From positions 104,797,310-104,861,309 of the forward strand of contig JAVMKO010000006.1 of assembly GCA_032164245.1 (NCBI GenBank): a stretch of DNA of 64,000 nucleotides. Direction: 5' to 3'. Shown here one piece after another: positions 1 to 10,997 of the stretch. Source of the stretch: Sternotherus odoratus (lineage: Eukaryota > Chordata > Testudines > Kinosternidae). Numbering within the stretch: position 1 is the first letter of the stretch; every line of letters begins with the position of its first letter. Below the pieces are notes generated by a model. The model made no database searches and had not been told where the DNA came from. It saw nothing but the letters and a program-made list of their open reading frames with translations. Position numbers and translations under genes: made by a program.

Positions 1-573
1 CACCTGATTCAAATAATAATGAAGATAAAAAGAAAATGACTAATGACACAAAATCGCTGCCCCTCAGATCTTCCTCCCTTCCCTCTTCTCCCCTGCTCTG
101 TCCTCCTCACTGCACCCTCCCTTCCCTTGTCTTTCCGTACAGTTTATCCCTTACCAATTAAACCCAGAACCACCACTGCCAAAAAACACAACCCCACTGG
201 CACTAACGTGGTGTCTGTTGCCATCACATTGATGGTTCTGTTTGTGAGTTATAGACCTTCCCCCAACCCTGTGTTTCTCTGGTCTATTTAGAGTTGCTCC
301 TCAGATCAGCACTGTCTACCACCCTCTCTATTTGTATAATACCCAGTATAATGGGGCCTCAATCTTGGTTTGCCACTAGGTACGACTGTAACCCACATGA
401 TTAATAACAAAGGGGAAGAAGTTTCAATCTGAGTGATAAAAGAAAAGGTAATTTGTTTAAAGACCCTAAATTAAGGAGACTCTCTGCTTCACAGCATCTG
501 TCATCTGACTAGAAATATGGGGGACAAACACTCCCACATCTCTTAGGTGTGTCAGCACCATATAGCTACAGAG

Positions 574-702
574 TGACTGTACGATTGCCAACCCTCCAGG
601 ATTGCCCTGGAGTCTTCAGGAATTAAGGATTAATCTTGAATTAAAGATTATGTAACATGAGAAGGCTCCCTCCAGGAATACCTCCAACCAAAATTGGCAG
701 TG
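574..702. repeat. Short MITE-like repeat
   Basis: About 130 bp that starts with a 'ttgccaaccctccagg' type end and finishes with 'aaccaaaattggca', giving short imperfect inverted ends around an AT-rich palindromic core (attaaggattaatcttgaattaaagatta). It has no coding content. The form suits a non-autonomous DNA transposon, but the superfamily is not assigned. Confidence 0.45.
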
Positions 703-2310
703 ACTAGTGACTGACTAGGCTAATAAATGACTCCCCTCCCCAGAGTGGGACTTTAACCTGATTGCTAATGACTGATCCAGGGCTGTGCCTGAGGGGAAAG
801 GGAGTGATGTGACAGGCCTAGGTCTGGATTGAACCTGCTCTGATAAACTCAGTCCAGTTTCACTGGACACAATCGGATCTCCATTGTTAATTATGTAGAC
901 TGAGTCACAGCTCGGTAGTGGCATTGCCCTGCCATCCCAGCATCTTGGCTGGAGCACGTCCCTGGGAGCGGGGGGAGAGCAGAAAGAGATCGGTGTCCCG
1001 AAGCAGCTGCTCTCGCCTTGCCAGTCACGCTCTCTGATGTTGGACAGTCTGAACCTGAGCTCAAACCCTTTCGGTTTCATCTTGGTTCATGACTGGACAC
1101 AAATAGAGCCTGGGATTGTTCACAGGAGACGGGGATGATGTGACTTCTTCTCTTCCGCCAATTTCCTGTAAACCCAGAGGGACACTAGCCAGCAGCTCTC
1201 CCTAAAATATTTATTGAAATATCTGACTGACTCAAAGCTTCCACTGCATAACACGGACACCTCATTGGGGATGGGATCTCTATGGATTCTCACACAGACT
1301 GTGAGGTAGCTACTAGGCTGTCCAAACTAGGGAATTAGCTCTCGCCACTCAGGAGCGCCCTCTGCAGGTGGTGTCTTGCCTACCATTACCTGCCCTTTTC
1401 CAAGCTCCACCATATTTGGCCCTGCATCCCTCCCAGACCGTGGCGCCCTTCCCTGGGGGTACTGCCTACTGGTGGTGCCCCCCTCTCTGGGTGCTGCCCC
1501 TCCAGGGAGCTGGCTACCCCTAATCCCACCACTTGCCTCAGTGACCCACTGCCGTTCTTCACCTAGCCCCGTCCCCCAGGGGCAAACTGAAGTCTGACCT
1601 GGCCACTCATTGTTGGCGAGGTGGGGTAGACCTGCTGCCTCTTCCTCCCCTGGCTGCCCCACCACAGCCCTAGTGTCTCCTCGACGCCCTGTATCAGTCT
1701 CTCAGTCAGGGAGTTGGTCAGGCCAGCGCTCCCCTAGCTCCCCCTGACCTTCCCCAGCATTGCTCTGACAAAGGTACCTTTCCCTGTCTAGGCAGCAAGC
1801 CCCAGCACCTCATTCCGTTTTCTTATTTTTTTCAGCAGTCACCCTGGGCAGCCTCATACATCCTGCCATATCAGTCACCCTGACACTAACTTAATTTTCT
1901 GGGTTTAGTGGATGTGTCCTAGGGGGTCGCACACCAGGTTGCTGCTGTCGGGTGAATTAATGCACACCCCAGAGAATCCTCAATTCCCTCCATTTCCACC
2001 CACAAGCTTCCTGCATAGCACCCTCCATGCCTTTCTATTTCAGGGGCTCTGTGTGCCCCTCAAACTCTGTCCTCCCCCCATACTAGTCCCCCTGTTTTCC
2101 CCTCCAATGCCAGCAGCTGTGTGACTCCCATTCCCCCTATACCAGGGTTGTTGTGTCCCCCATTCCTCACTCCCCCCATTACTCCCTCCATAGCAGAGAC
2201 TGAATGTGTTCCTATTTCCCCCCATTCTCCATCACTCCCTCCATACCAGGGTTCTCTAGTCTTCCCCCCATCAGGAGTTCTCTGTGGCCCCATTACTCCC
2301 TCCCTCTATA
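703..2310. other. Non-coding, C-rich stretch without a recognised gene
   Basis: I see no exon with homology. From about 1,300 to 1,860 the DNA is C-rich and LTR-like in texture but lacks paired ends. From about 2,040 to 2,310 it becomes a degenerate tandem array of roughly 50-bp units around 'ccctccataccaggg'. The array resumes after the retrovirus at 9,041, so the provirus landed inside it. Open frames here are low-complexity. Confidence 0.5.
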
Positions 2311-2314
2311 CCAG

Positions 2315-2801
2315 TGTTGCAAAAACTGCTTTTACCTTTGGAGCTTTAATCCCAATATACTCACAAAGAACAGGCATCACTCAGTAGGTTTCTGGAAAAC
2401 AAGATTTATTGCAAGCAATAGGAGTCAGAGGGGTTATTACCCAAACAGCTGGCTCAACTCCATGACAGGCTGAGACCTTTCTTATACTCAGGTGTGAATA
2501 AGGGAGGGGGGCTTTCAATACACTTACACAGGTGATAACACTTAATGGCTATCACATCCATTGTTCAGTATTAATCTATGCCATTTACATGTCTGGTAAA
2601 CAGGAGGCCAGGATCCTTACGGGTACTCAGACACTATGACGCCTTGCAACTCTGTGGCAGGGTAAACATGAGTTTAAGATGCATGCAGGACAGGGGTCAG
2701 GAGTGCATACATAAGGGTGAGACTATGTTCTAAGGCTGTTTTTAAAATCATACTACACAACATTCATAATACAGTTGCTTCTAAATTGCGTTATTCCAAC
2801 A
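2315..2801 (-). repeat. 3' LTR of the endogenous retrovirus
   Basis: Intact 487-bp LTR, TG...CA. By eye I find no difference from the 5' LTR once the LINE inserted in that copy is removed (454 + 33 = 487 bp). On the minus strand it carries a TATA-like box followed about 75 bp later by AATAAA, as expected for an LTR promoter and polyadenylation signal. Confidence 0.9.
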
Positions 2802-2884
2802 ATCCCTCCTCTTTAAAAGATCATTTCTTTTATGTTTTAAAAGCAAATTACTTTTAGTTTTTAAATTATGCACCTATTCAGTTT

Positions 2885-3015
2885 AGGCACACCCAGTATT
2901 GGGGTGTTGAGGTAGATATTATTTGCAAAGACATAGCATTTCTCATTTATGAGAGCATATATTCTTCCTTGGGCAGCTAACATTATGTTTCAGGCCATTT
3001 TGACTTGCCCACTTG
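2885..3015 (-). pseudogene. Retroviral env transmembrane remnant
   Basis: Minus-strand translation gives a stretch around 'MLAAQGRIYALINEKCYVF'. This resembles the segment of retroviral TM envelope proteins that precedes the Cys-containing loop (AAQGG..ALI...C). An in-frame stop lies just upstream and no complete env frame is present. It lies between the integrase remnant and the 3' LTR, where env should be. It is non-functional. Confidence 0.55.
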
Positions 3016-3699
3016 TTTCAGGATAGACTCTCACTGAGATTAACTGCTTGGTTTGTCTTTTAAACAAACATTCTGAACATTGAAGCTTGGGAGCAAATTT
3101 GAGTTAAGCTAAGTATGAACCCGTCTAGTTGGAGGGCAATACATAATAGACTGTAGCTTTACATACTTAATATCATGTTCCAAAAAGTGCTAATTTACTG
3201 GTGGAAGCTTTATTTTTATCCAACCAGGAGTTACTTGTTACAAAATACTAAGTTTGGTCCCATGTTAGATTATGCTGGACCAGATCTCTATTTTGGTAGC
3301 ATTCAAGTCATGTTAACAGTAATCAGAGGGATAGGTACACAGAGGAGTTTCCATCCTGCATCTACTAAGAACTAAGTACACACTTAACAATCACTTCTAT
3401 TTTTCAAAATAGAGGTTTTGACTTTCTGGAAATATCTAATAAAAAACATTATACTCATGAAATAAATCTTGCTTAATCTAAAACAAGATTAATAACTTAA
3501 AATTGATTAATACTTCAATTTGATAAACATTATTAAGTCCTTTTGAATTTTATCTTCAGGCTGAGACCCGGCACGGCCTTCGCTAGCCACTTTTCTTCAG
3601 GGTTCTTCATCGTCCCCTCTCCAGTTGCTAGGGCTTTGGTTGCCCCGCTGACGTCTAATTCTCATCCTGGTCCGTCGAGGGTGGAGGCCTCAGCTGCCT

Positions 3700-4290
3700 T
3701 GTTGTCATCTGGGAAAAGGGCATGCTTGCATCAGGCATGGTGAATTCAGGCTTCCTTTTCTGCCACCTTGATGATGGTTGGGGTGGCCAAGGCACCTGGT
3801 ATGGTCCTTTTCACAGGGGCTGGAGCAGAACTTCCTTGTAGGCTTTAACAAAGACTCCAGAACCAGGTTCTATCGGGTGTGCTTTTACATTTAAAAGCAG
3901 TCTCATATCTGTGGAGAGAGTTAGCCTGTCTCTGGAGCTATAAAACAAAAGAAGTTAGTCCTGCTTTTTCAAGCACCAAATCAGCAGTCATGGAATATTT
4001 GACTAGGTAAACTGAGGAAGGCCTGCCAAAAAGTAGTTCAAAAGGTGATAACTTAATTTGACCTTTAGGAGTGTCATGGAGATTATGCAGCACAAGGGGT
4101 AATCCATTTATCTAGTTAAGACCAGTGTCTTTGCATATTTGTCCTTTTAACCAGGCCATTAGATTGCAGGTGCCAAGGTGTGTGGCACTTCTACTGAACT
4201 CTCAAGGCACTCATAACTTGCTGAAAAGCTGTTTCTGTAAAATGAGACCCACGGTTTAAGTCTGTCATCTTGGGTACCAATACCTAGGGA
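3700..4290 (-). pseudogene. Retroviral integrase C-terminal remnant
   Basis: The minus strand reads as a decayed end of pol. One part resembles the end of the integrase core, around 'PFELLFGRP' (about 4,020-4,060). A later part around 'KGPYQV' and 'TPTIIKVAEKEA' (about 3,760-3,830) matches the pattern of gammaretroviral integrase tails. Stops and frameshifts interrupt it. Its order between the gag fragment (7.0 kb) and env remnant (2.9 kb) fits a minus-strand provirus. Reverse transcriptase is not recognisable, so much of pol is lost or too decayed. Confidence 0.55.
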
Positions 4291-4680
4291 TAAAATCATT
4301 TAAGAAATATTTGTCCACAGTCTAAGCATTTGCTCTTTTGGTAGGAAATGCTATACACAGGATGGCAGTTCAGAAAAGTTAATTTGAGGCTTCTTAAAAA
4401 GAAAGACAGCTCAGAGCCAGGTTCTGGATGGACTTTGTGATTCCTTTTGATTGAATTGCTGATATGACAGGCAAATCCTTTTACAATGTAAAACATGGGT
4501 CCAGACAGTTAATCAGTCTTTAGTATTTCACAAAAACATTGGTAATGGACAGTCCCAAGGTGTTGCTGTTTAGGATCTTTAGGTAATGTATTCTTTACCT
4601 GTGAGTGAGAAAAAATCTAACACATTTCATTAATACTTGGCAGTATTACAAACTTTACAACTGAGTGAGCATTTTAGCCC

Positions 4681-4682
4681 TC

Positions 4683-4720
<38 letters not shown>
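4681..4720. repeat. (CT)n(CA)n microsatellite
   Basis: A CT run passing directly into a CA run, within the retroviral interior. Confidence 0.9.
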
Positions 4721-4722
<2 letters not shown>

Positions 4723-5694
4723 CTTTATCTTACATTGTTTTTATACAGTACTTTAGTTTTACATACACTTTTATAATAAAAATAACTGAATTACAGAGCT
4801 TTGGAGTAACAGAACAGGACAAGCATACTAACTGTTGAGGCCACTTGGTACAATCCTCTGGTGTCTAATAGCTTTCTTCCCTCCCTCGCCCTCTGGCTAG
4901 AAATCTGGGGGTAGCCAGAAGAATTCCATGTGCAATTTGAGGAGTGAGTTAACTTGTCATGTTAATGCTTCCAAAGTCTATTGGTACTTAATTTCAATTG
5001 AAAATTATTGTTCACATTGTTCTTAGCTAGTGAAATTATAACAAGTATATTTAAATTTTAACATTGTTTAATAATAGTAAAAACAATTTTATATTACAAA
5101 TTGAATAAACAAATATCTATATTTCAATTCTGAAGTATATTGCCTTATGTACAATTTATCACAAACACAGTTTTGGCCACTTAGACAAACATCTTAAGAC
5201 AGACATAGAACATAAAATACAATTCTTATTGTGCCAGTAAGTGCATAGTTTGTCAGCCTGCATCAGCTTTCTTTGATTTTTTTGAAAGACCAAAACAAAC
5301 AAACAAACAAACAAACATAACTCCACCCTTTCTAAGGGAATTAGATATATATATTTACACTTAACAAATTCAACCAAACCATCTATTGCCACATACTTGC
5401 AAGCTAATAATCTCTGTGCTTGGATTACTTATCATAAGGATTTATTTACAGACATTTTAAAGACACTAAAACATTTTTTTGTTTTTACTAAAATTATTTC
5501 TTTTATTTGTTTTCTAGGCAAACCAGGTTTCAGTTACTTTTTTATCAATTGGGTAATTTACATGAAAACAGATGTTTTCTGGCTTGCTTTTTGGATTCAA
5601 AGCTAGTTACAGCCTAAAAGAATACAATTATTTCTACTAGATTTTTACTTTTAACTTTTGCCTTTGAAACACAGTGATTTGAAACACCACTACT

Positions 5695-5762
5695 GTAGGT
5701 AACAAAGTCCTGTGGCACCTTAAAGACTAACTATAAGGTTTTGAAGCATAAGCTTTCCTGGG
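5695..5762 (+). repeat. Penelope-type tail fragment
   Basis: Matches the dispersed unit containing 'gtcctgtggcaccttaaaga' and 'agcataagcttt'. The same unit forms the 3' end of the Penelope-like element at 43,099-44,677. It is a short copy inside the retroviral interior. Confidence 0.6.
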
Positions 5763-6868
5763 TACTTGGAGGTCAATGGGGCCCTGAGACAGACATTAGC
5801 AAGTAATTTGCATTTTCACAGAATAAAGCTTTTGGGGCTAGGTTTACAAGAGATACTATTTATTTTTACTAACAAGCTAGTTTTAAAGTTTCATTGTCTT
5901 TCTTTACCCAGAGACCACAAGTTGCATTCAAAGTGTCTAGAGATGAGGGTATACCACTTAGGATACTAACTGCACAGCTGTTCTGCTCTGAAGATACATC
6001 TACCCAGTTATCTTTTGAGCCTGAGACACAGACTGTTTACCTGCAGAATCAGCATGGGGACATTCCTTCCTGAACAATCTTGTTTCCCTATCACTGGTGA
6101 AACACAGCCACTTGGATATAGGGATGTTCCAATTCCTTCTCAAAGCTATCTCCACTCAAATCACTTTCACACTTTTTAACTGCAGCAGACTGCTTACATA
6201 TTTTTCCCTCAGGAACTTCTTTAGGAAACAATTCACCTCTTACAAATGTTTTTACCCCCTTCACCTAGGGCTTGCTCCCAAGGAATACTTTCCTGAGCAA
6301 CCAAATTCTTTACTCACATTTTATGATCATCCTTTTCCTATCAGGCGGATTTTTACAAAATCCCCTTTCAGGCAAATTCACAGACTTACTGAACAAGAGG
6401 TTAAAGTTATTCTGCTTTCCTTTGCCAGATACCAGTTTAGGAATTGCTTCCTTCCTGGTACAAGTTGTTAATCTGTTAGTAGGTAACACAACCAAATCAC
6501 TTTTCTGAGCATTAGCCGAATTCAAAACCAACTCTGACACACTGCACTATTCTCACCCATCACAGGCTGACAGACACCTTCTAGAAGATTTAAAAACACA
6601 TTCTTTTTTTCACTAGACACACAGCTTGGGATTTTACTTTCCTTGTCCCAGCACACAGACAACTGCTTGGAGACTGAGGTGGCTTTTTCCATAAGCAGGT
6701 TAATACTTCTGACAGACACAGGCACACTTTCTCACTGTTACACTCCTCCACACAGGACACAGGTAAGGCATAGGGACCCCTTTTTCTCACTATCCTTACC
6801 AGGCACATCTTATGTTTACTTTTACAAGCTGTACCAGCTAAAACTATTTAATATAGGGGAACTGGTTT

Positions 6869-7099
6869 TTAGTGTTGATTTCTAATTACCTTCTTATGAA
6901 CCCTGATTGTAAGGGTGACATTAAAGGACCTGGAATCGGGCCAACCAAGATCAAATGTGGTCCATTTTGACTGACAAAACTTAATTAAATCATTCTCAGT
7001 TATCTTAATACCATAATCACTCTCAAATTTACCAAAGTTACGTAACATACAACCAAAGGGAAAGGCGGAATCTTCCACTCGGGAGCGACCCGATCTCAT
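6869..7099 (-). pseudogene. Retroviral gag matrix-like fragment
   Basis: A 76-codon minus-strand frame next to the 5' LTR. It contains 'KFCQSKWTTFDLGWP' followed by a Phe-Asn, the pattern typical of gammaretroviral matrix (FC...WPTF.VGWP..G.FN). It begins about 315 bp inside the element, where gag is expected. No capsid or nucleocapsid continuation in frame is visible; open frames down to about 6,310 show no clear homology. I regard it as a remnant. Confidence 0.6.
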
Positions 7100-7867
7100 T
7101 GTTATACCAAATGATTCACAAGGAATCTACAAACGGCAAATTAATACAAAAGTACTAAAATCACCAACCAAATTAACAATGGGAGTAATGGAGATACTTA
7201 CACCGCTCTGTTTCCCAGGCGCCTACCAAACTCCAGAAACCTCTGGTCTTGCCTGATTTGTAGGGACTCACGCTTTAACGTTCCGGGTATCACCGCAGAC
7301 CGGATCAAGAGTTAGGACAGGCAAAAATGGCCTGGTGTACACTTTCCCTCCTCTGGTCGGTCTATTGTGATCACGGAGTCGTCCAAAGGTGTCCCATCTG
7401 GAGGTGCCAGAATTGTTGCAAAAACTGCTTTTACCTTTGGAGCTTTAATCCCAATATACTCACAAAGAACAGGCATCACTCAGTAGGTTTCTGGAAAACA
7501 AGATTTATTGCAAGCAATAGGAGTCAGAGGGGTTATTACCCAAACAGCTGGCTCAACTCCATGACAGGCTGAGACCTTTCTTATACTCAGGTGTGAATAA
7601 GGGAGGGGGGCTTTCAATACACTTACACAGGTGATAACACTTAATGGCTATCACATCCATTGTTCAGTATTAATCTATGCCATTTACATGTCTGGTAAAC
7701 AGGAGGCCAGGATCCTTACGGGTACTCAGACACTATGACGCCTTGCAACTCTGTGGCAGGGTAAACATGAGTTTAAGATGCATGCAGGACAGGGGTCAGG
7801 AGTGCATACATAAGGGTGAGACTATGTTCTAAGGCTGTTTTTAAAATCATACTACACAACATTCATA

Positions 7868-9005
7868 GTTAAAATTTTTATTAAAGCTAATGTTCAACAT
7901 GAAAACATACACAGATTGAGAGGTAAGGTATTGGACATCTGGAGTCAGGCTGGAGTTATGGGCGATTGTAGGTAGTAGCTACAGGTATTACAAGGCACAT
8001 GCATATCACATATCCAGCTTAGCTCCAGATTGGGGTGTGGGAGTTTTTTAAGGCATCAGTCTATAGGTGTGTTCGGGTACGCCACCCATGGGGTGTAGTG
8101 AAGGTCCGAGTCAGTGGTGGTGCAGGCAATAAGTACATGGGTGGGTGTGCCCCTCTGTTTGTCAGGGAAGGGGGGGTGAGTTGTTTCCCTGGTCAGCGGT
8201 CTCTGCTACTCGACCTGGTACTGGCGATGTCCCGTGATGTGTTCCGTGTATATGTCTCTGGACCACCTGATGGTATCAGATACCATGAGCTGTCTCATGA
8301 GCCGGGCGTAGCGCCGACCGATGCCGCACGCTCTCAGAACCGGCTCGTTGCAGGGGTCCCATGCACCCAGGGCTCCTACGATCAGGGCGTGGAGCTGCAC
8401 CTCATAGCCCTGCGCTCTCAGGGTGTCCGCCAGCGGGGTGTACTTCAACGCCTTCCGAGCTCGGGCCTCGTGGAAGGCCGGTGACCGGTTTTCGAATGGC
8501 ACCGTGACGTCCACTATGAGGACCTTCTTCGTCTCTGCGTTGGTCACGACGATGTCGGGTCGCAGTCGGCTGTCTGTCCCGGGGATGGCGGAGTTGACGG
8601 AGATCTTCCCCAGGGACGGTGGGACGGCTTTCACCAGCCGGTTCTGGATGGCATTGTGGCGGTGCTGCCAGGCTCCGGAGTGCGGCTTGCATCCACACAG
8701 GACGTGGGGCAAGGTCTCGTTGACGTAGCCGCACTTCCTGCAGCGCTTGTCCCGATTGCCATGGCGGATGGCTCCATTGAGGGGAACGCAGTTGAGTCGG
8801 GCCCGGTGGATGAACCGCCAGTCGGCGAACCTGGTGAAGCTTCCCCCGTGGAGGAAGTGGTTGCTGGCGTCCCACTTGCTGGACACCTCAAACACCTTGC
8901 CCTGGTCTGGCTTCCGCTTCAGGTTCTCGGCATAGTAGAAGCGGATGGTGTCTTTCAGGGTCCTTTCCAGCATCGTTCTGGCGGTTGGGGTGACGATGGT
9001 GTGGT
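7868..9005 (-). mobile_element. 5'-truncated R2-type LINE (restriction-like endonuclease)
   Basis: 1,138 bp inserted into an ERV LTR, with at most a 2-bp target duplication (TA at 7,866-7,867 and 9,006-9,007). On the minus strand it carries the C-terminal end of a LINE protein, then a UTR of about 340 bp ending in AT-rich DNA (TTAATAAAAATTTTAAC). There is no 28S rDNA flank, so this copy is not at the classical R2 site. A relative such as NeSL or another endonuclease-type early-branching LINE is possible. Base composition (GC-rich coding) differs sharply from the AT-rich retrovirus around it. Confidence 0.8.
8206..9005 (-). CDS. R2-type LINE protein, C-terminal zinc knuckle and endonuclease
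   Basis: An uninterrupted reading frame of about 266 codons to its stop at 8,206. The open frame runs a little further into LTR sequence, but those residues are not part of the element. Visible motifs in order are: a zinc knuckle 'CRKCGYVNETLPHVLCGC' (C-x2-C-x8-H-x4-C); an 'HRHNAI' segment typical of R2 relatives; then 'LRPDIVV' followed 10-12 residues later by 'VDVTVPFE', the RPD...D.E core of the restriction-like endonuclease used in target-primed reverse transcription. The reverse transcriptase is missing through 5' truncation. The frame is free of stops, which implies a recent insertion. The assignment to the R2 superclade is firm on motifs; the exact clade is not. Confidence 0.8.
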
Positions 9006-9040
9006 TAATACAGTTGCTTCTAAATTGCGTTATTCCAACA

Positions 9041-9505
9041 CCAGGGCCCCCCATTCGCTTTCAGGCCAAGAGCTCTGTCTGCCCCCCCATTCCCAACTTG
9101 CCCCCCATGCTAGGGGTTTGGTGTGCCATCTTCCCCCATTCCAAATTCTCCTAATTTCATGCTGTCTGGAATGGCTCACAACTCTGAGTGCCAGTCTCAG
9201 GGCAGACGGTCAGAAAACAGGGCAGACAGTCCAACCTGGTGATGTCCATATCTCCTGTGCTGAATATGGAACACCTGGTAAAATTACTTGTATTCAAGTG
9301 AGTTCAATCACAATCAACCAGAACTATGCAGAACAAACACTCAAATTGACATCAAGTGGACTGATCCCCCATTAAAAAGAAATACTGCCTAGTTGGATTT
9401 GTTTTATTTACCTTCTTATCTTTAAGGTTTTAGGGGGGGGGTGACACATTCATCCCTCCCCTCCCACAGATGCAGGGTGAGGTGACACACACACTCCCAT
9501 ACACC

Positions 9506-9554
<49 letters not shown>

Positions 9555-10890
9555 CAGAGAGACTCAACCCTTTCCCTGCCTGGTGCTCTTTGCCCTTTAT
9601 GCCTGGCTGGGCACCTGGGTCAGACCTGCCTCTCCTGGTACCTGATGCCACATCTTCCCAAAGCAAAACATGGATGGGGGCATGCAGGGTCACATGCCCC
9701 CCCATTTCTGCCAGGGCTCACAGCAGAATGTGGCCACCAGCAGCCTTTTGTTACTGTGCAGGAGGGAAGGGACAGGAGCCGCTTCCAGCTGCAGGGGAGG
9801 AGGAGGAAGGAAGTGATGACCTGGCCCATGTCTTTGCAGCGTTCATCTCATCTCTGCCCGTCTTCTCCCCCCCAACTGTGGTTGGAAGCAGCTTGTCCCT
9901 TCCTGCCTGCACTGTGTTATAAAGCAGATAACACCTCCATGCTGCTGCTGGCCAATGACAACCTAGATGCCTTCTGTCCCCTCCAGCTATAGCGCGGGCA
10001 GGAAGGGGTTAAGCCTTAAGACTGCACTGTGCACTAGTGCCCAGGGGACCTTACTGCAGGGGCTTCAGTGAACCCAGCCAGAGAGGTGGCGCAAGAGAGG
10101 AGGGTGCCTAGGGGATGGAGCAGCCTCACGTTCCCTGGGGACCGGATCCAGCAGCGAGGGGTGGGGCAGGCAAAGAGGGTGCTAAGCCCCTGTCCGGGGT
10201 GGGCACTGTAAAGCCTGCAGAGTCGGGATGGGAACAGGCTGGAAATTGCTTCTCACCCCAGTCCAGAGCTTAGCGGCTTCCCCCTGCATGCACTACACAG
10301 GGCTCAGCTCCTCCTGGCCACTGCCCCGGGCCGGAGGGTCTCTGGCTTTCCCAGGGTGCTGGCCCAGCCAGAGGCAGTGGGGGAAGGATGGAGCCTGCCG
10401 GCCAGGCTGTTGATAAGCTCAGTGCTCCCATGAGGAGCTGGTTCTCCGCATAGCACCGGGAGTGGGATGAGTCCTACTGGGGAAAGTGGGGGGATATGAA
10501 GGAGCAGCAGGGCTGGGGCGGGGGCAAAGGGGCAAAGCAGGGAGACGACAATGAGAGGAGGAGCATGTAAAGAGACGATGGGTGGGCAGCAGAAGTGACC
10601 TGTAACCAGCCACTGCCTGGCACCTGCCCACACTCCCCAGCCACAGCAGCTCACAGTCAGTGCTGGCTGGAAATGGGATGGGGATCAGGGCCTTGCTGGC
10701 CAAGAGCCGGCTTGCAGCAGGGGATGTGCTGACAGACTAGCAGGGGAAGGGGCTGGCCCTGCATGTTGCATCTTCTTCCTGCTACTAGCTTTGCATCCCC
10801 ACCCCCATCATTGGTCACTGGACCCCCACACCCCGCTCATCACTGGTGGGCAGGGATCTGGCCAGCAGCAGGACCCACTATAACTGATGC
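9041..10890. other. Non-coding stretch, no gene recognised
   Basis: The first 140 bp continue the C-rich tandem array split by the retrovirus. The rest contains a microsatellite (9,507-9,560) and G/C-rich unique-looking DNA. Frames here are low-complexity or lack any family signature. Confidence 0.5.
9507..9560. repeat. (GT)n(GA)n microsatellite
   Basis: A GT run followed by a GA run of about 50 bp. It accounts for the Arg-Glu or Ser-Leu repeat reading frames across it. Confidence 0.9.
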
Positions 10891-10902
10891 ATGGGGGCAG
10901 AC

Positions 10903-10997
10903 TGAAAATATGGGATAGTTTGCCCATTTTTAAGAAAAAGTCAGGGCAGTTTAAATATGGGATTGTCCCTCGAAAAATTGGACATCTGGTCACCCTA
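10903..10997. repeat. hAT-type MITE remnant
   Basis: Ends with 'ggacatctggtcaccct', the inverted end of the same short hAT family seen complete at 63,336-63,449. The internal 'gggattgtccc' type palindrome is shared. The left end is eroded. Confidence 0.5.

Larger units (their letters stand above)
2315..9040 (-). mobile_element. Endogenous retrovirus (gammaretrovirus-like), degenerate interior
   Basis: A provirus on the minus strand bounded by two 487-bp LTRs (2,315-2,801 and 7,414-9,040, the latter split by a LINE). LTRs begin TG and end CA, and the element is flanked by a 4-bp target duplication 'ccag' (2,311-2,314 and 9,041-9,044). Orientation is set by an AATAAA (minus, 2,410-2,405) and a TATA-like TATAAG (minus, 2,486-2,481) inside the LTR, a purine-rich PPT-like tract next to the left LTR (2,802-2,818), and a matrix-like gag fragment near the right LTR. 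The sequence next to the 5' LTR starts TTCTGGCACC on the minus strand and may be the primer site; I could not name the tRNA. Only fragments of gag, integrase and env TM are recognisable and none is intact. Class I ERV is the best assignment. Confidence 0.85.
7414..9040 (-). repeat. 5' LTR of the endogenous retrovirus, split by a LINE
   Basis: LTR sequence occupies 7,414-7,867 and 9,008-9,040, together 487 bp and matching the other LTR throughout by eye. The intervening segment is an R2-type LINE. Comparison with the intact LTR at 2,315-2,801 defines the insertion point within a base or two. Confidence 0.9.

Noticed and set aside
715..1080. 121-codon minus-strand frame
   Set aside because: No recognisable domain, Ser/Pro-rich, no splice context, and in a repeat-like neighbourhood.
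8035..9375. Plus-strand frames of 149, 101 and 239 codons
   Set aside because: Shadows of the GC-rich R2-type LINE protein on the opposite strand.
9470..9992. Overlapping 150- and 161-codon plus-strand frames
   Set aside because: Both begin in the GT/GA microsatellite, read its repeats as Cys-Val and Arg-Glu, and show no domain afterwards.
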